Positions 8,632 to 16,861 of a stretch of DNA of 64,000 nt are shown piece after piece. Every line of letters begins with the position of its first letter. Position 1 is the stretch's first letter. This stretch comes from Rhodoferax_B ferrireducens_A. Its GTDB lineage: Bacteria > Pseudomonadota > Gammaproteobacteria > Burkholderiales > Burkholderiaceae_C. The notes below the pieces were generated by a model. It saw nothing but the letters and a program-made list of their open reading frames with translations, was not told where the DNA came from and ran no database searches. Both the position numbers and the translations under genes were made by a program. The stretch covers positions 434,001 to 498,000 of the forward strand of contig NZ_JAVDXT010000001.1 of NCBI RefSeq assembly GCF_031458075.1, read 5' to 3'.

Positions 8632-8650
8632 CAGCATGCATAGCATGCTG
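8632..8650. promoter_or_regulatory. Perfect 8-bp inverted repeat (operator or hairpin) upstream of ABC operon
   Basis: CAGCATGC, spacer ATA, GCATGCTG. The perfect dyad with a short 3-base spacer ends 65 bp before the ATG of the first permease gene. It could be an operator for a dimeric regulator or a leader hairpin. It is unlike the two lux-box-like elements, so a second regulator is possible. Confidence 0.45.
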
Positions 8651-8715
8651 GCACGGAACATGACTTCGATAGCGCACCGAGGCTTGGGCCATCTGCTTGC
8701 CGCGAAAGAATGAAT

Positions 8716-9654
8716 ATGCACCGATATCGTTTTCTATTGTTTCGACCGCTGCAGCTATTGCCCGTGCTATTGGGTATCAGCTTGCTGACTTTTGTGATGG
8801 TGCGCAGCATTCCCGGCGACCCCGCCCGCATACTGCTGGGCGTGCGCAGCACACCCGCTGCGCTGGCCCGGGTGAGGGCACAGTTCGGCCTGGATGAGCC
8901 CTTGTGGCTGCAATACTTTTACTTCTTGCGCAACCTGCTCAACGGTGAATTGGGCAAATCGATCATTTACCGGGTCGATACCCTGAAGCTGATTTTCTCG
9001 CGCATGGAGCCGACCCTGTGGCTCATTGGCGGCAGCGTACTGCTGGCGGTGCTGCTGACCATACCGCTGGCTGCGATCGCCGCGCGCCAACAAGGCAGGC
9101 TGGCGGACCACCTGATACGGCTGCTCTCCACGGGCGGGCTGGGATTCCCTGCCTTCTGGCTGGGCATCATGATGATTCTGCTGTTCAGCATCACGCTGGG
9201 GTGGTTTCCGGTATCCGGTTATGGCGATACCTGGCTGGAGCAACTGCACCACATGGTGCTGCCGTGCCTGACGGTGGCGCTGGCATTGGCTGCGGTGCTG
9301 ATCCGCAACCTGCGGGCCAGCCTGATCGCGGAAATGGGCAGCGACTACGCCACGGCGGCGCGGGCCCGAGGGCAGCCTGTGTCGCGCATTTTCTGGCGCC
9401 ACGCCATGCCCAATTCTTTGGTGCCCACCATCAACCTGCTGGCAGTCAATGTCGGATGGTTGATCGGCAGCACCGTGGTGATCGAGAGCGTGTTTGCCAT
9501 TCCCGGCATGGGGCAGTTGCTGGTCAAGGCCATCTTCAGCCGCGACTACATGGTGGTGCAAGGTGTCGTATTGGTGTTCGCGCTGGCCACCGTGCTGGTG
9601 AATTTGCTGGCCGACCTGGCCACTGTTTCGCTCGATCCACGGGTCAAGCTATGA
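8716..9654 (+). CDS. Peptide ABC transporter permease, DppB/OppB type
   Basis: A 312-residue inner-membrane permease. The N-terminal helix (RPLQLLPVLLGISLLTFVMV) and the conserved SIPGDPARILLG segment identify the DppB/OppB family. The cytoplasmic EAA loop, which contacts the ATPases, is around residue 205-225 (SDYATAARARGQPVSRIFWR). About six transmembrane helices. The start at ATG 8716 is chosen because GAAAG is well spaced from it; ATG 8710 lies almost on that site. First gene of a tightly overlapping five-gene operon (9651 overlap ATGA) divergent from the LuxR solo. Probably imports short peptides or a peptide-like amide. Confidence 0.92.
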   Translation: MHRYRFLLFRPLQLLPVLLGISLLTFVMVRSIPGDPARILLGVRSTPAALARVRAQFGLDEPLWLQYFYFLRNLLNGELGKSIIYRVDTLKLIFSRMEPTLWLIGGSVLLAVLLTIPLAAIAARQQGRLADHLIRLLSTGGLGFPAFWLGIMMILLFSITLGWFPVSGYGDTWLEQLHHMVLPCLTVALALAAVLIRNLRASLIAEMGSDYATAARARGQPVSRIFWRHAMPNSLVPTINLLAVNVGWLIGSTVVIESVFAIPGMGQLLVKAIFSRDYMVVQGVVLVFALATVLVNLLADLATVSLDPRVKL

Positions 9655-10496
9655 GTACGAAAAATGCACTGCAGGGTGTTGGCCGGCGCTGGCTGCCGCG
9701 CCAGAATACCTTGGTTTTTGGGGCTGCCATCATCGTGTTGTGGCTGTTGTTGGCCGTTTTTGCGCCATGGATTGCCCCCTTTGACCCCGTCGCGCTGGAC
9801 CCCGCCGCCAGCCTGCTGGCGCCAGGGGGCAACTATCTCTTCGGTACCGACAACTTTGGCCGCGACATCTTTTCCCGGGTGGTCTGGGGTGCGCGGGTCG
9901 ACCTGCAGATGTGCGTGGTCGGTGTCATCTTTCCCTTCATGCTGGGAACCACACTCGGCGCGTTTTCGGGATATGTGGGCGGCGCCGTGGATGCCTTGGT
10001 GATGCGCTGTATCGACATCGTTCTGGCATTCCCTTTTTTGGTGCTGATGCTTGCCATCATCGCCATTCTGGGCCCGGGATTGATCAGTTTTTATATTGCG
10101 ATGGCATTGGTGGGCTGGGTGTCTTATGCGCGTCTGGTGCGCTCCCAGGTGTTGATGCTGAAGCACCAGGACTTCATTCTGGCCGCGCGCAGCCTGGGCT
10201 ACGGCCATCTGCGGATTCTGTTTGTCCATCTGTTGCCCAACGCGCTGGCCAGTGCACTGGTTTTTTCCATGTCCGACTGCGTGCTGGTGCTGTTGAGCGG
10301 TGCAGCCGTCAGCTATCTCGGCCTGGGCGTGCAGCCGCCCACGGCCGAGTGGGGCGTGATGGTGGCCGAGGGGCAAAGTTTCATTACCACGGCCTGGTGG
10401 ATCACGGCTTTCCCTGGATTGGCGATTGTGGTGCTGGCCTTGGGCTTCAGCCTGCTGGCCGACGGCATTGGCGAAAAACTGGGAGAGCGCGCATGA
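9651..10496 (+). CDS. Peptide ABC transporter permease, DppC/OppC type
   Basis: A 281-residue second permease subunit. It has the N-terminal OppC helix (LVFGAAIIVLWLLLAVFAPW), the family block FDPVALDPAASLLAPG with FGTDNFGRDIFSRVVWGARV, and an EAA loop around residue 185-205 (QDFILAARSLGYGHLRIL). ATG 9651 overlaps the preceding stop codon (ATGA), implying translational coupling. It pairs with the DppB-type protein to form the membrane channel. Confidence 0.92.
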   Translation: MSTKNALQGVGRRWLPRQNTLVFGAAIIVLWLLLAVFAPWIAPFDPVALDPAASLLAPGGNYLFGTDNFGRDIFSRVVWGARVDLQMCVVGVIFPFMLGTTLGAFSGYVGGAVDALVMRCIDIVLAFPFLVLMLAIIAILGPGLISFYIAMALVGWVSYARLVRSQVLMLKHQDFILAARSLGYGHLRILFVHLLPNALASALVFSMSDCVLVLLSGAAVSYLGLGVQPPTAEWGVMVAEGQSFITTAWWITAFPGLAIVVLALGFSLLADGIGEKLGERA

Positions 10497-11482
10497 CGCT
10501 GCTGCAGGTTTCCCATCTCAGTGTCGCCAATCGGCAAGGCATTGCTCTGGTCGACGACGTTTCTTTCAGCCTGAACGCAGGCGAGATGCTCGGATTGGTG
10601 GGCGAAAGTGGCTCCGGGAAGACTGTGAGTTGCCGCGCCTTGATGCGCCTGCTCCCACCGGATGCCCTGCGGATTGCGGGTGGGGAAGTTCTGCTGCAGG
10701 GGCAGAACATTCTGGCCATGACCGAACGCCAGATGGCGAAGATACGTGGGCGTGAGATCGGGATGATTTTTCAAAATCCTTCCAGTCATCTGAACCCGAT
10801 CATGAGCATCGGTGCGCAGATCGCGGAAAGTCGGCGCCTGCATTTTGGAGCGAGTGCGCGCCAGGCGATGGCCGACGCCGTAGAGCTATTGCGCAAGGTG
10901 GGCATCCCCGATCCTGCGCAGCGGGTGAAGAGCTACCCGCACGAGTTCTCGGGCGGCATGCGCCAGCGCGCAATGATTGCGGTAGCGCTCGCGCCAGAGC
11001 CCAAGCTGCTGATTGCGGATGAGCCCACCACTGCGCTGGATGTCACGGTGCAGCTGCAAATCCTGCGTTTGCTGATGGAATTGCGCGACACACTGGGTGT
11101 TGCCATCGTGATGATCACCCACGACCTGGGTGTGGTGGCCCAAACCTGCGACCGTATCGCCGTGATGTACGGCGGGCGCTTGTGCGAGACCGGCGGCAAA
11201 CACCAGGTGCTGGCGGGCGCGCTCCACCCCTACACGCAAGGCTTGATTGACTGCCAGCCCGCCAGCGAAGGGGGGCGCGGCCGGCTCGTCACCATCGATG
11301 GCCAACCACCCGTGGCAGAACACTTTCCGGCAGGTTGTCGTTTTCATCCACGCTGCCAGCGCGCCACGCAAAACTGCCAGGCACAACAGCCCACCATACG
11401 CACCACACCCACGGACGCCACGCACCTCGCCGCCTGCCACCATCCTCTAGGCCATTTGCACACACCGGAGGCGCCATGCTGA
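10493..11482 (+). CDS. Peptide ABC transporter ATP-binding protein, DppD/OppD type
   Basis: A 329-residue ATPase. Walker A is GESGSGKT near residue 39-46, the Q-loop is in GMIFQNPSSHLNPIMSIG, the signature is FSGGMRQR, and Walker B is LLIADEPTTALD, with the switch His in MITHDLG. The C-terminal oligopeptide-transporter extension with a Cys cluster (FPAGCRFHPRCQRATQNC) is typical of the DppD/OppD group, which can carry an Fe-S cluster. ATG overlaps the previous stop (ATGA). Confidence 0.93.
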   Translation: MTLLQVSHLSVANRQGIALVDDVSFSLNAGEMLGLVGESGSGKTVSCRALMRLLPPDALRIAGGEVLLQGQNILAMTERQMAKIRGREIGMIFQNPSSHLNPIMSIGAQIAESRRLHFGASARQAMADAVELLRKVGIPDPAQRVKSYPHEFSGGMRQRAMIAVALAPEPKLLIADEPTTALDVTVQLQILRLLMELRDTLGVAIVMITHDLGVVAQTCDRIAVMYGGRLCETGGKHQVLAGALHPYTQGLIDCQPASEGGRGRLVTIDGQPPVAEHFPAGCRFHPRCQRATQNCQAQQPTIRTTPTDATHLAACHHPLGHLHTPEAPC

Positions 11483-12489
11483 ATGCCCAATGGCCTCTGT
11501 TGGAAGTTGATGCGCTGTCGGTCAAGTTCCCGGTCGCGGGTGCGCTCTTTGGGGCGAAGCGTTGGCTGCACGCGCTGAGCGACGTGCATCTGCAACTGCG
11601 CAAGGGGGAAATTCTCGGTTTGGTGGGCGAGTCCGGCAGTGGCAAAAGCACACTGGGGCGCGCCATCATCCTGCCGCAGGAGAACATCAGCGGCGGCTGC
11701 ATCCGCTTTGAGGGGCGGCCCATCACCGGTGGTTTGAAAAGCGATATGGCGCGCATGCGCCAGCAAATGGCGATGGTTTTTCAGGACCCTTTTGCCTCGC
11801 TCAATCCCAGGCAGACCATTGGCGAAAGCATTGCAGAAGTGCTGCGCGTCCACCGCAAGGTGCCCAAAGACCGCATACCCGCGCGGGTGGACGAGCTATT
11901 GGCCGAGGTTGGCTTACGCCCCGAGCATGGCAAGCGCCGCCCGCACGCGCTCAGCGGCGGCCAGTGCCAACGTGCCGGCATTGCCAGGGCCTTGGCCATT
12001 GAACCCCAACTGATTGTTGCGGACGAATGCGTGTCGGCGCTGGACGTGTCGATCCAGGGTCAGATCATCAATTTGCTGATGAGCCTGCGTGAAAAAAAGG
12101 GTTTGACGATTCTGTTCATCGCCCATGACCTCGCGATCGTGCGCCGCCTGTGCGACCGCGTTGCGGTGATGTACCTGGGCCGCATCGTGGAAGAAGGGCC
12201 GGTAGAAGCCGTGTTCAGCCAGCCGCGCCACCCTTACACCGCGGGGTTGATTGCGGCGATCCCTGAAATTGACCCCCACAAAACCCTGGCTGGCAGTGCC
12301 TTGGTGGGCGAGCCACCGAGCCCGATTGCGCGGCCTGCGGGATGCGCTTTCCACCCCCGCTGTCCGGTAGCCCAGGTGCAATGCCGCAGTGGGAATGCCC
12401 CCGAAACCCGGCATTTTGCCGACCATGGCTACGCCTGCGTCCTGGATCGCAGTGGTGGCGAGTTCGTTAACCAAGGAGTTGTGAAATGA
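11476..12489 (+). CDS. Peptide ABC transporter ATP-binding protein, DppF/OppF type
   Basis: A 337-residue second ATPase. Walker A is GESGSGKST, the Q-loop is MVFQDPFASLNPRQT, the signature is LSGGQCQRAGIARAL, Walker B is LIVADECVSALD and the switch His is in FIAHDLA. Walker B has E-C where most homologues have E-P/S, leaving the catalytic Glu intact. The C-terminal extension with GCAFHPRCPVAQVQC is the OppF/DppF tail. It overlaps the preceding gene by 7 bases. Confidence 0.93.
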   Translation: MLNAQWPLLEVDALSVKFPVAGALFGAKRWLHALSDVHLQLRKGEILGLVGESGSGKSTLGRAIILPQENISGGCIRFEGRPITGGLKSDMARMRQQMAMVFQDPFASLNPRQTIGESIAEVLRVHRKVPKDRIPARVDELLAEVGLRPEHGKRRPHALSGGQCQRAGIARALAIEPQLIVADECVSALDVSIQGQIINLLMSLREKKGLTILFIAHDLAIVRRLCDRVAVMYLGRIVEEGPVEAVFSQPRHPYTAGLIAAIPEIDPHKTLAGSALVGEPPSPIARPAGCAFHPRCPVAQVQCRSGNAPETRHFADHGYACVLDRSGGEFVNQGVVK

Positions 12490-14000
12490 AACTAAGACTG
12501 ACTAAGACGGCCGCTGTGGGCCTGCTATTGCTGGCTTGCTTGGCCAACGAGGCTGCGCAGGCAGCGGGCGTGTTGAGCATTGGCCGGCGTGAAGACAGCA
12601 CCACCTTTGACCCGATCAAGTCGGCCCAGAACGCCGACAACTGGGTGTTCTCCAACGTTTTCGATCCCTTGGTGCGGGTGGATAAAACCGGCACCAAGCT
12701 GGAGCCCGGTGTGGCCGAGAGCTGGACGGTCTCGCCAGACGGCAAGGTCTACACCCTCAAAATCCGCAACGCCAAGTTCTCCGATGGCACACCCGTGACG
12801 GCTGGCGACGCCGCCTTCAGCCTGCTGCGCATCCGTGACAACGAGGGCTCGCTCTGGCGCGACTCCTACAGCATCATCGACACCGCCAAAGCGCCAGATG
12901 CCCACACCCTGGTCATCACCCTGAAGTCGCCTTCCGCGCCGTTCTTGTCGCAGCTGGCCTTGCCGAATGCGTCCGTGGTTTCAGAGAAAGCCATGAAGGC
13001 GGCAGGAGAGGAGAAGTTTGCGGAAAGTCCCGTCGGCTCTGGCGCCTTCAGCGTCAAGAAATGGACCCGTGGTGAAAAAATCGCCTTGGTCAAAAACCCG
13101 TATTTCTGGCAGGCCGACAAGGTCAAACTGGACGGCGTGGATTGGCTCACTATCCCCGATGACAACACCCGCATGCTGAAGGTCCAGGCGGGTGAACTGG
13201 ACGCAGCATTGAGCGTGCCGTTTTCGCGGATTGCATCCCTGCAGAAAGATGCGAATTTGAAAGTGGCGCTGGACGTATCCACCCGCGAAGACCACCTGTT
13301 GATCAACCATTCGCATGGCGCGCTGGGCAAGGTTGCGGTGCGGCAAGCGTTGGACATGGCGATCGACAAAGACACCATCGTCAAGACGGTCTCGTTTGGT
13401 TATGGCCAGGTTGCCAACTCCTATATTCCCAAAGGCGCGCTCTTCCACTATGCCGACAACCTGCGCCGCCCCTACGACCCCGACAAAGCCCGAAAAATGC
13501 TGGCTGATGCGGGTGCTACCAATCTGAACCTGAAATACATCGTCAATGCAGGCGACGAGGTGGACGAGCAGATCGCCGTGCTGTTACAGCAGCAGTTGTC
13601 CAAAGTGGGCGTGAAGATCAATCTGCAAAAGGTGGACCCCAGCCAAAGCTGGGACATGCTGGTGGCCGGTGACTACGACATCTCGGTGATGTACTGGACC
13701 AATGACATTCTCGACCCCGACCAGAAAACGACTTTCACGCTGGGCCATGACTCCAACCTGAACTACATGACGCGCTACCAGAACGACAAGGTGAAAGCCC
13801 TGGTGGCAGCCGCGCGTCTGGAAATGAATGCCAAGAAGCGCGAGCAGATGTACATCGATTTGCAGAAGATGGCCAAAGCCGATGTGAACTGGATCGACCT
13901 GTACTACAGCCCTTACCGCAACGTCAGCCGTAAAAACATCACTGGCTTCTACCAAAATCCGCTGGGCCGCTTCTTCCTGGAAGATACCGTGAAGAAGTGA
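12486..14000 (+). CDS. Peptide ABC transporter substrate-binding protein (SBP_bac_5 family)
   Basis: A 504-residue periplasmic binding protein. An N-terminal signal peptide (about residues 1-25, ending AAQA before AGVLSIG) gives secretion. The SBP_bac_5 landmarks are FDPLVRVDKTG, LEPGVAESWTVSPDGKVYT and DGTPVTAGDAAFSL near the N-terminus, with VRQALDMAIDKDTIV in the middle. The mature protein should present peptides or peptide-like amides to the two permeases. The start ATG 12486 overlaps the preceding stop. Last gene of the operon. In PipR-type systems the equivalent importer is needed to respond to the signal, which gives this protein a possible signalling role. Confidence 0.92.
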   Translation: MKLRLTKTAAVGLLLLACLANEAAQAAGVLSIGRREDSTTFDPIKSAQNADNWVFSNVFDPLVRVDKTGTKLEPGVAESWTVSPDGKVYTLKIRNAKFSDGTPVTAGDAAFSLLRIRDNEGSLWRDSYSIIDTAKAPDAHTLVITLKSPSAPFLSQLALPNASVVSEKAMKAAGEEKFAESPVGSGAFSVKKWTRGEKIALVKNPYFWQADKVKLDGVDWLTIPDDNTRMLKVQAGELDAALSVPFSRIASLQKDANLKVALDVSTREDHLLINHSHGALGKVAVRQALDMAIDKDTIVKTVSFGYGQVANSYIPKGALFHYADNLRRPYDPDKARKMLADAGATNLNLKYIVNAGDEVDEQIAVLLQQQLSKVGVKINLQKVDPSQSWDMLVAGDYDISVMYWTNDILDPDQKTTFTLGHDSNLNYMTRYQNDKVKALVAAARLEMNAKKREQMYIDLQKMAKADVNWIDLYYSPYRNVSRKNITGFYQNPLGRFFLEDTVKK

Positions 14001-14025
14001 CTTTCGATGGCACCCGGCTGCTGGC

Positions 14026-15207
14026 TCACACCAGCCGGATGTCTATCGGCTTCACGCCCGCAAACACCTGCTCCAGCTGTTTGCTGTTCAAGCCAAACTG
14101 CCGCGCAAACAGGCCACCCATCACCGCACGGTATTCGTTGAGCACCGGGTAGTCGCGGTTCTGGAACAGGCTGGCTTGCTCCACCTTCTGCTGCTCGCCG
14201 GCGATCTTGCCACCGTGCAGTCCACCGCCCAGCACCCAGTAGACTGAGCCGTGGCCGTGGTCGGTGCCGCGGTTGCCGTTCTGCCGGAAGGTGCGGCCGA
14301 ACTCGCTGGCCACCACCACCGTGGTGTTGCGCCAGGCCGGGCCCATCTCCTGCGCAAAAGTGGCCAGGCCGCGGCCCAGCTCTTCCAGACGCGAGGCCAG
14401 GTAGCCGCTGGCACCGCCCTGGTTCACATGCGTGTCCCAGCCGCCCACGTCGACAAAGCCCAGGTTGTAGCGCTCCTTCATCAGCCGGGCGATGCGCTGG
14501 GCCTCCAGCTCGAAGCCCTTGGCGTTGATGGCGCCGCGGCTGGCGGCCATCATTTCGCTGCTGAGTTCGCGGGCCACCTCGTCGCGCACCGCAAAGCCGT
14601 CGGTGACGCGGCTGGACAGCTCGGTTCCTTTGTACATGGCGGCGATGATGGCCGTCTGGCGCGGGTCTACCGCGGGCTTGGCCAGCGACTTGAGGGCGGT
14701 GTTGGGCACTTGCACACTGCCTTGCATCACCAGCGGCAGGCTGTCGGTAAAGGCCATGGGCTCGGCGCCGTTGATCACCGACGCCAGCCGGTTCATGAAG
14801 CCGGAGCGGTAGTTCTTCGGGCCGGTAAGCGGCTGGCCGAGCTCGATGCTGTCCTGGGTTTCGAAGTGGCTGCGCGATACGTCGTCGGTGCCGGCGAACG
14901 GGATGAAGCTGGCCTCGCCCTTCTGGAACAGTGGATACACCGTGTCGCGCAGCGCCGGGTGCAGACCCCAGTCGGCGTTCAGCGCGATGGCGCTGTTCAG
15001 GTCGGCACCCGGACGGGGCACGGCGATGTCGGGGCGGGACGCGTAGTAGAAGTCACTGGAGGTCGGCACCAGCAGGTTCGCCGCGTCGTAAGCCCCGCGC
15101 AGAAAGACGAACAGCAGGCGCGACTGCGCGGCGGGCGCGGCAAACAACTGCCCGGCATTCAGCAAGGGCAGGGCGGTGAGCGATTGGAGTAGGTGGCGGC
15201 GTTGCAT
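14026..15207 (-). CDS. DUF1501 family protein (secreted, sulfatase-like fold)
   Basis: A 393-residue protein of unknown function. The N-terminus MQRRHLLQSLTALPLLNAGQ resembles a Tat-type signal with paired arginines. Family landmarks are LLFVFLRGAYDAANLLVP near residue 35, WGLHPALRDTVYPLF, GGWDTHVNQ and VVASEFGRTFRQNGNRGTDHGHGS, the last two holding the His/Asp residues expected to bind metal. The gene is 10 bp downstream of a DUF1800 gene in the same direction; these two families are commonly paired and probably act together in the periplasm. Stop codon convergent with the ABC operon. Confidence 0.9.
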   Translation of the reverse strand: MQRRHLLQSLTALPLLNAGQLFAAPAAQSRLLFVFLRGAYDAANLLVPTSSDFYYASRPDIAVPRPGADLNSAIALNADWGLHPALRDTVYPLFQKGEASFIPFAGTDDVSRSHFETQDSIELGQPLTGPKNYRSGFMNRLASVINGAEPMAFTDSLPLVMQGSVQVPNTALKSLAKPAVDPRQTAIIAAMYKGTELSSRVTDGFAVRDEVARELSSEMMAASRGAINAKGFELEAQRIARLMKERYNLGFVDVGGWDTHVNQGGASGYLASRLEELGRGLATFAQEMGPAWRNTTVVVASEFGRTFRQNGNRGTDHGHGSVYWVLGGGLHGGKIAGEQQKVEQASLFQNRDYPVLNEYRAVMGGLFARQFGLNSKQLEQVFAGVKPIDIRLV

Positions 15208-15217
15208 GGGGTCTCCT

Positions 15218-16774
15218 TTACCTGTGCATCAACTCAGGCGACGACAGCAGGAAGCTGTTCCACTCCTGCGGCGAGGTGGCCTGGGCCAGCGCGGTCTGGG
15301 TGTTCGGGCCCAGGGTCTGGGCCACGGCGCGGTAGTAGAGCGCGGTGGCCAGCTGCGGAAATGCCGGCTGCTCCATGGGCTGCGGGCCCTCGGTCTTGAA
15401 CAGGCCGGCGTTGCCCGAGCCTATGGCCTTGGCGATCTCGAAGCGAGTGGCCATCTGGCCAGGGCTGGACCAAGCTGCGGTGTCCAGCGCATAGCCGTCG
15501 GGCGTTTGCCGGCCGTACAGCGGCTGGCCCATGCGGTTCAGCCAGGTGAGCATGGGGCCGACGTTGAGGATGGGCTTGTCGTCATACGCCAGCCGCACGG
15601 CCGACACCACGTAGTGGATCGGGTCCTTGAACTTCTGCCCCGCACCCTGCGCGTACTCAGACGAGGACAGCAGGGTTTGCAGGGTGACCGCGATGTCGCC
15701 GTCGCTGCGCAGAAAGCTTTGCGCCATGCGCTCCACCAATGCGGGTGGCGGCGTATCGCTCAGCCAGTACTGCGCGAGCTTGCGGCTGATGAAGTGCGCG
15801 GTGGCCGGGTGGCGGGCCAGGCGGTCCAGCGCCTCGTCCAGCTCGGCCAGGCCGCGGGCCTTGATCGGTTGGCCGAGCAAGGTCTTGGCGCCGTAGTCGT
15901 GCCGGTTCGGGTTGAACTCGAACAGGCCTTGGCGCACATAGTCGGCCTGCAGCTCCTTGCGCACCTTGGGGGTCTCGCTGCCCAGGTTCACGCCCACGCC
16001 GGTCAGCACGCGGGCCATTTCCTGCACGTCCTGCTGGGTGTAGCCAGCGCCCACGCCCAGGGTGTGCAGCTCCATCAGCTCGCGCGCGTAGTTTTCGTTG
16101 ATGCGGTTCGCGGCGTTCTGCTCGTTGTCCAGGTAGCGCAGCATGGCCGGGTGGTGGGCCACGGCACCCAGCAGGTCGCGGAATTTGCCCAAGGCGTAGG
16201 GGCGCAGGGCGGTGTCCTCGTAGTCACCCACCATCGCGCGCAGGTTGGCCTTGTACATGTGGACGTTGAAGTGGTTCAGCCAGAACCAGGTCATTTGCTC
16301 CTGCACCTGGTTCGGCGAGTACAGCGCGCGCAGCAGGTGCCGGGTGGCGGCCTCGCGGGCCAGGCGGTTCATTTCCTGCTGGTAGGCCTGCTGGGCGGTT
16401 TTTTTGTCTTCGTCTTTGTCGAAGGTGGCGTTGGCAGCCTTGTTGCGCTGCTCCATGTCGGGCGCCAGCTGGTCCAGCGGGCGCTGGCTGATGGTCATGG
16501 CGGCGATTTGCTGCTGTACCGATGGCGGCAGGACGGCGGCTTGGGGATGCAGCTGCTGGGCCAGGTAGTCGGGCAGGCCGTGGGATTCGGCCTGGTCCAC
16601 CGCCGCCAGATTGGCACCCCAGGTCAGGCGGTTGGTGAGCTTGTAGGCCTCCACCGGGGCCGGCCGCGCGCTGTTGCTGGCGACTGGCTTCGCAGGCCCC
16701 GGGTTGGCGCAGGCGCCCAGTAGCAGGCTGAGCACGAGTGCGGGCGGAGCCCAACGGATTGGCGGATTTCCCAT
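15218..16774 (-). CDS. DUF1800 family protein (predicted lipoprotein)
   Basis: A 518-residue protein of the DUF1800 family. A short signal peptide ends in the lipobox LLGAC, so it is probably lipid-anchored. Recognisable family segments are NRLTWGANLAAVDQ near the N-terminus, EQMTWFWLNHFNVH and YARELMELHTLGVGAGYTQ in the centre, and ISRKLAQYWLSD later. The start at ATG 16774 is supported by AGGAG 7 bases upstream; an in-frame start at 16798 has none. Forms a two-gene unit with the DUF1501 gene. Function unknown. Confidence 0.9.
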   Translation of the reverse strand: MGNPPIRWAPPALVLSLLLGACANPGPAKPVASNSARPAPVEAYKLTNRLTWGANLAAVDQAESHGLPDYLAQQLHPQAAVLPPSVQQQIAAMTISQRPLDQLAPDMEQRNKAANATFDKDEDKKTAQQAYQQEMNRLAREAATRHLLRALYSPNQVQEQMTWFWLNHFNVHMYKANLRAMVGDYEDTALRPYALGKFRDLLGAVAHHPAMLRYLDNEQNAANRINENYARELMELHTLGVGAGYTQQDVQEMARVLTGVGVNLGSETPKVRKELQADYVRQGLFEFNPNRHDYGAKTLLGQPIKARGLAELDEALDRLARHPATAHFISRKLAQYWLSDTPPPALVERMAQSFLRSDGDIAVTLQTLLSSSEYAQGAGQKFKDPIHYVVSAVRLAYDDKPILNVGPMLTWLNRMGQPLYGRQTPDGYALDTAAWSSPGQMATRFEIAKAIGSGNAGLFKTEGPQPMEQPAFPQLATALYYRAVAQTLGPNTQTALAQATSPQEWNSFLLSSPELMHR

Positions 16775-16861
16775 GGCGAGACTCCTGTTGTGTGGCACAC
16801 AGAGTGTGCAACGCCTGCCCAGCCTTTGCCGATGACCGGCTTTACTTTGCTTAGCCTTTGG

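Larger units (their letters stand above)
8339..8715. promoter_or_regulatory. Divergent intergenic region between luxR solo and peptide ABC operon
   Basis: A 377 bp gap with no convincing gene. It must hold the promoters for the regulator (minus) and the importer (plus). Two symmetric elements are visible. The first is a lux-box-like 20-mer at 8456-8475 with arms CTAGCA and TTGCTA, matching 14 of 20 positions of the site at 7564-7583. The second is a perfect 8 bp inverted repeat CAGCATGC-ATA-GCATGCTG at 8632-8650, 66 bp before the importer start. Clear -35/-10 pairs were not identified. Confidence 0.55.

Noticed and set aside
14016..14040. CCGGCTG...CAGCCGG hairpin as terminator between the ABC operon and the DUF1501 gene
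   Set aside because: It overlaps the DUF1501 stop region and has no T-run, so a terminator call is not supported.
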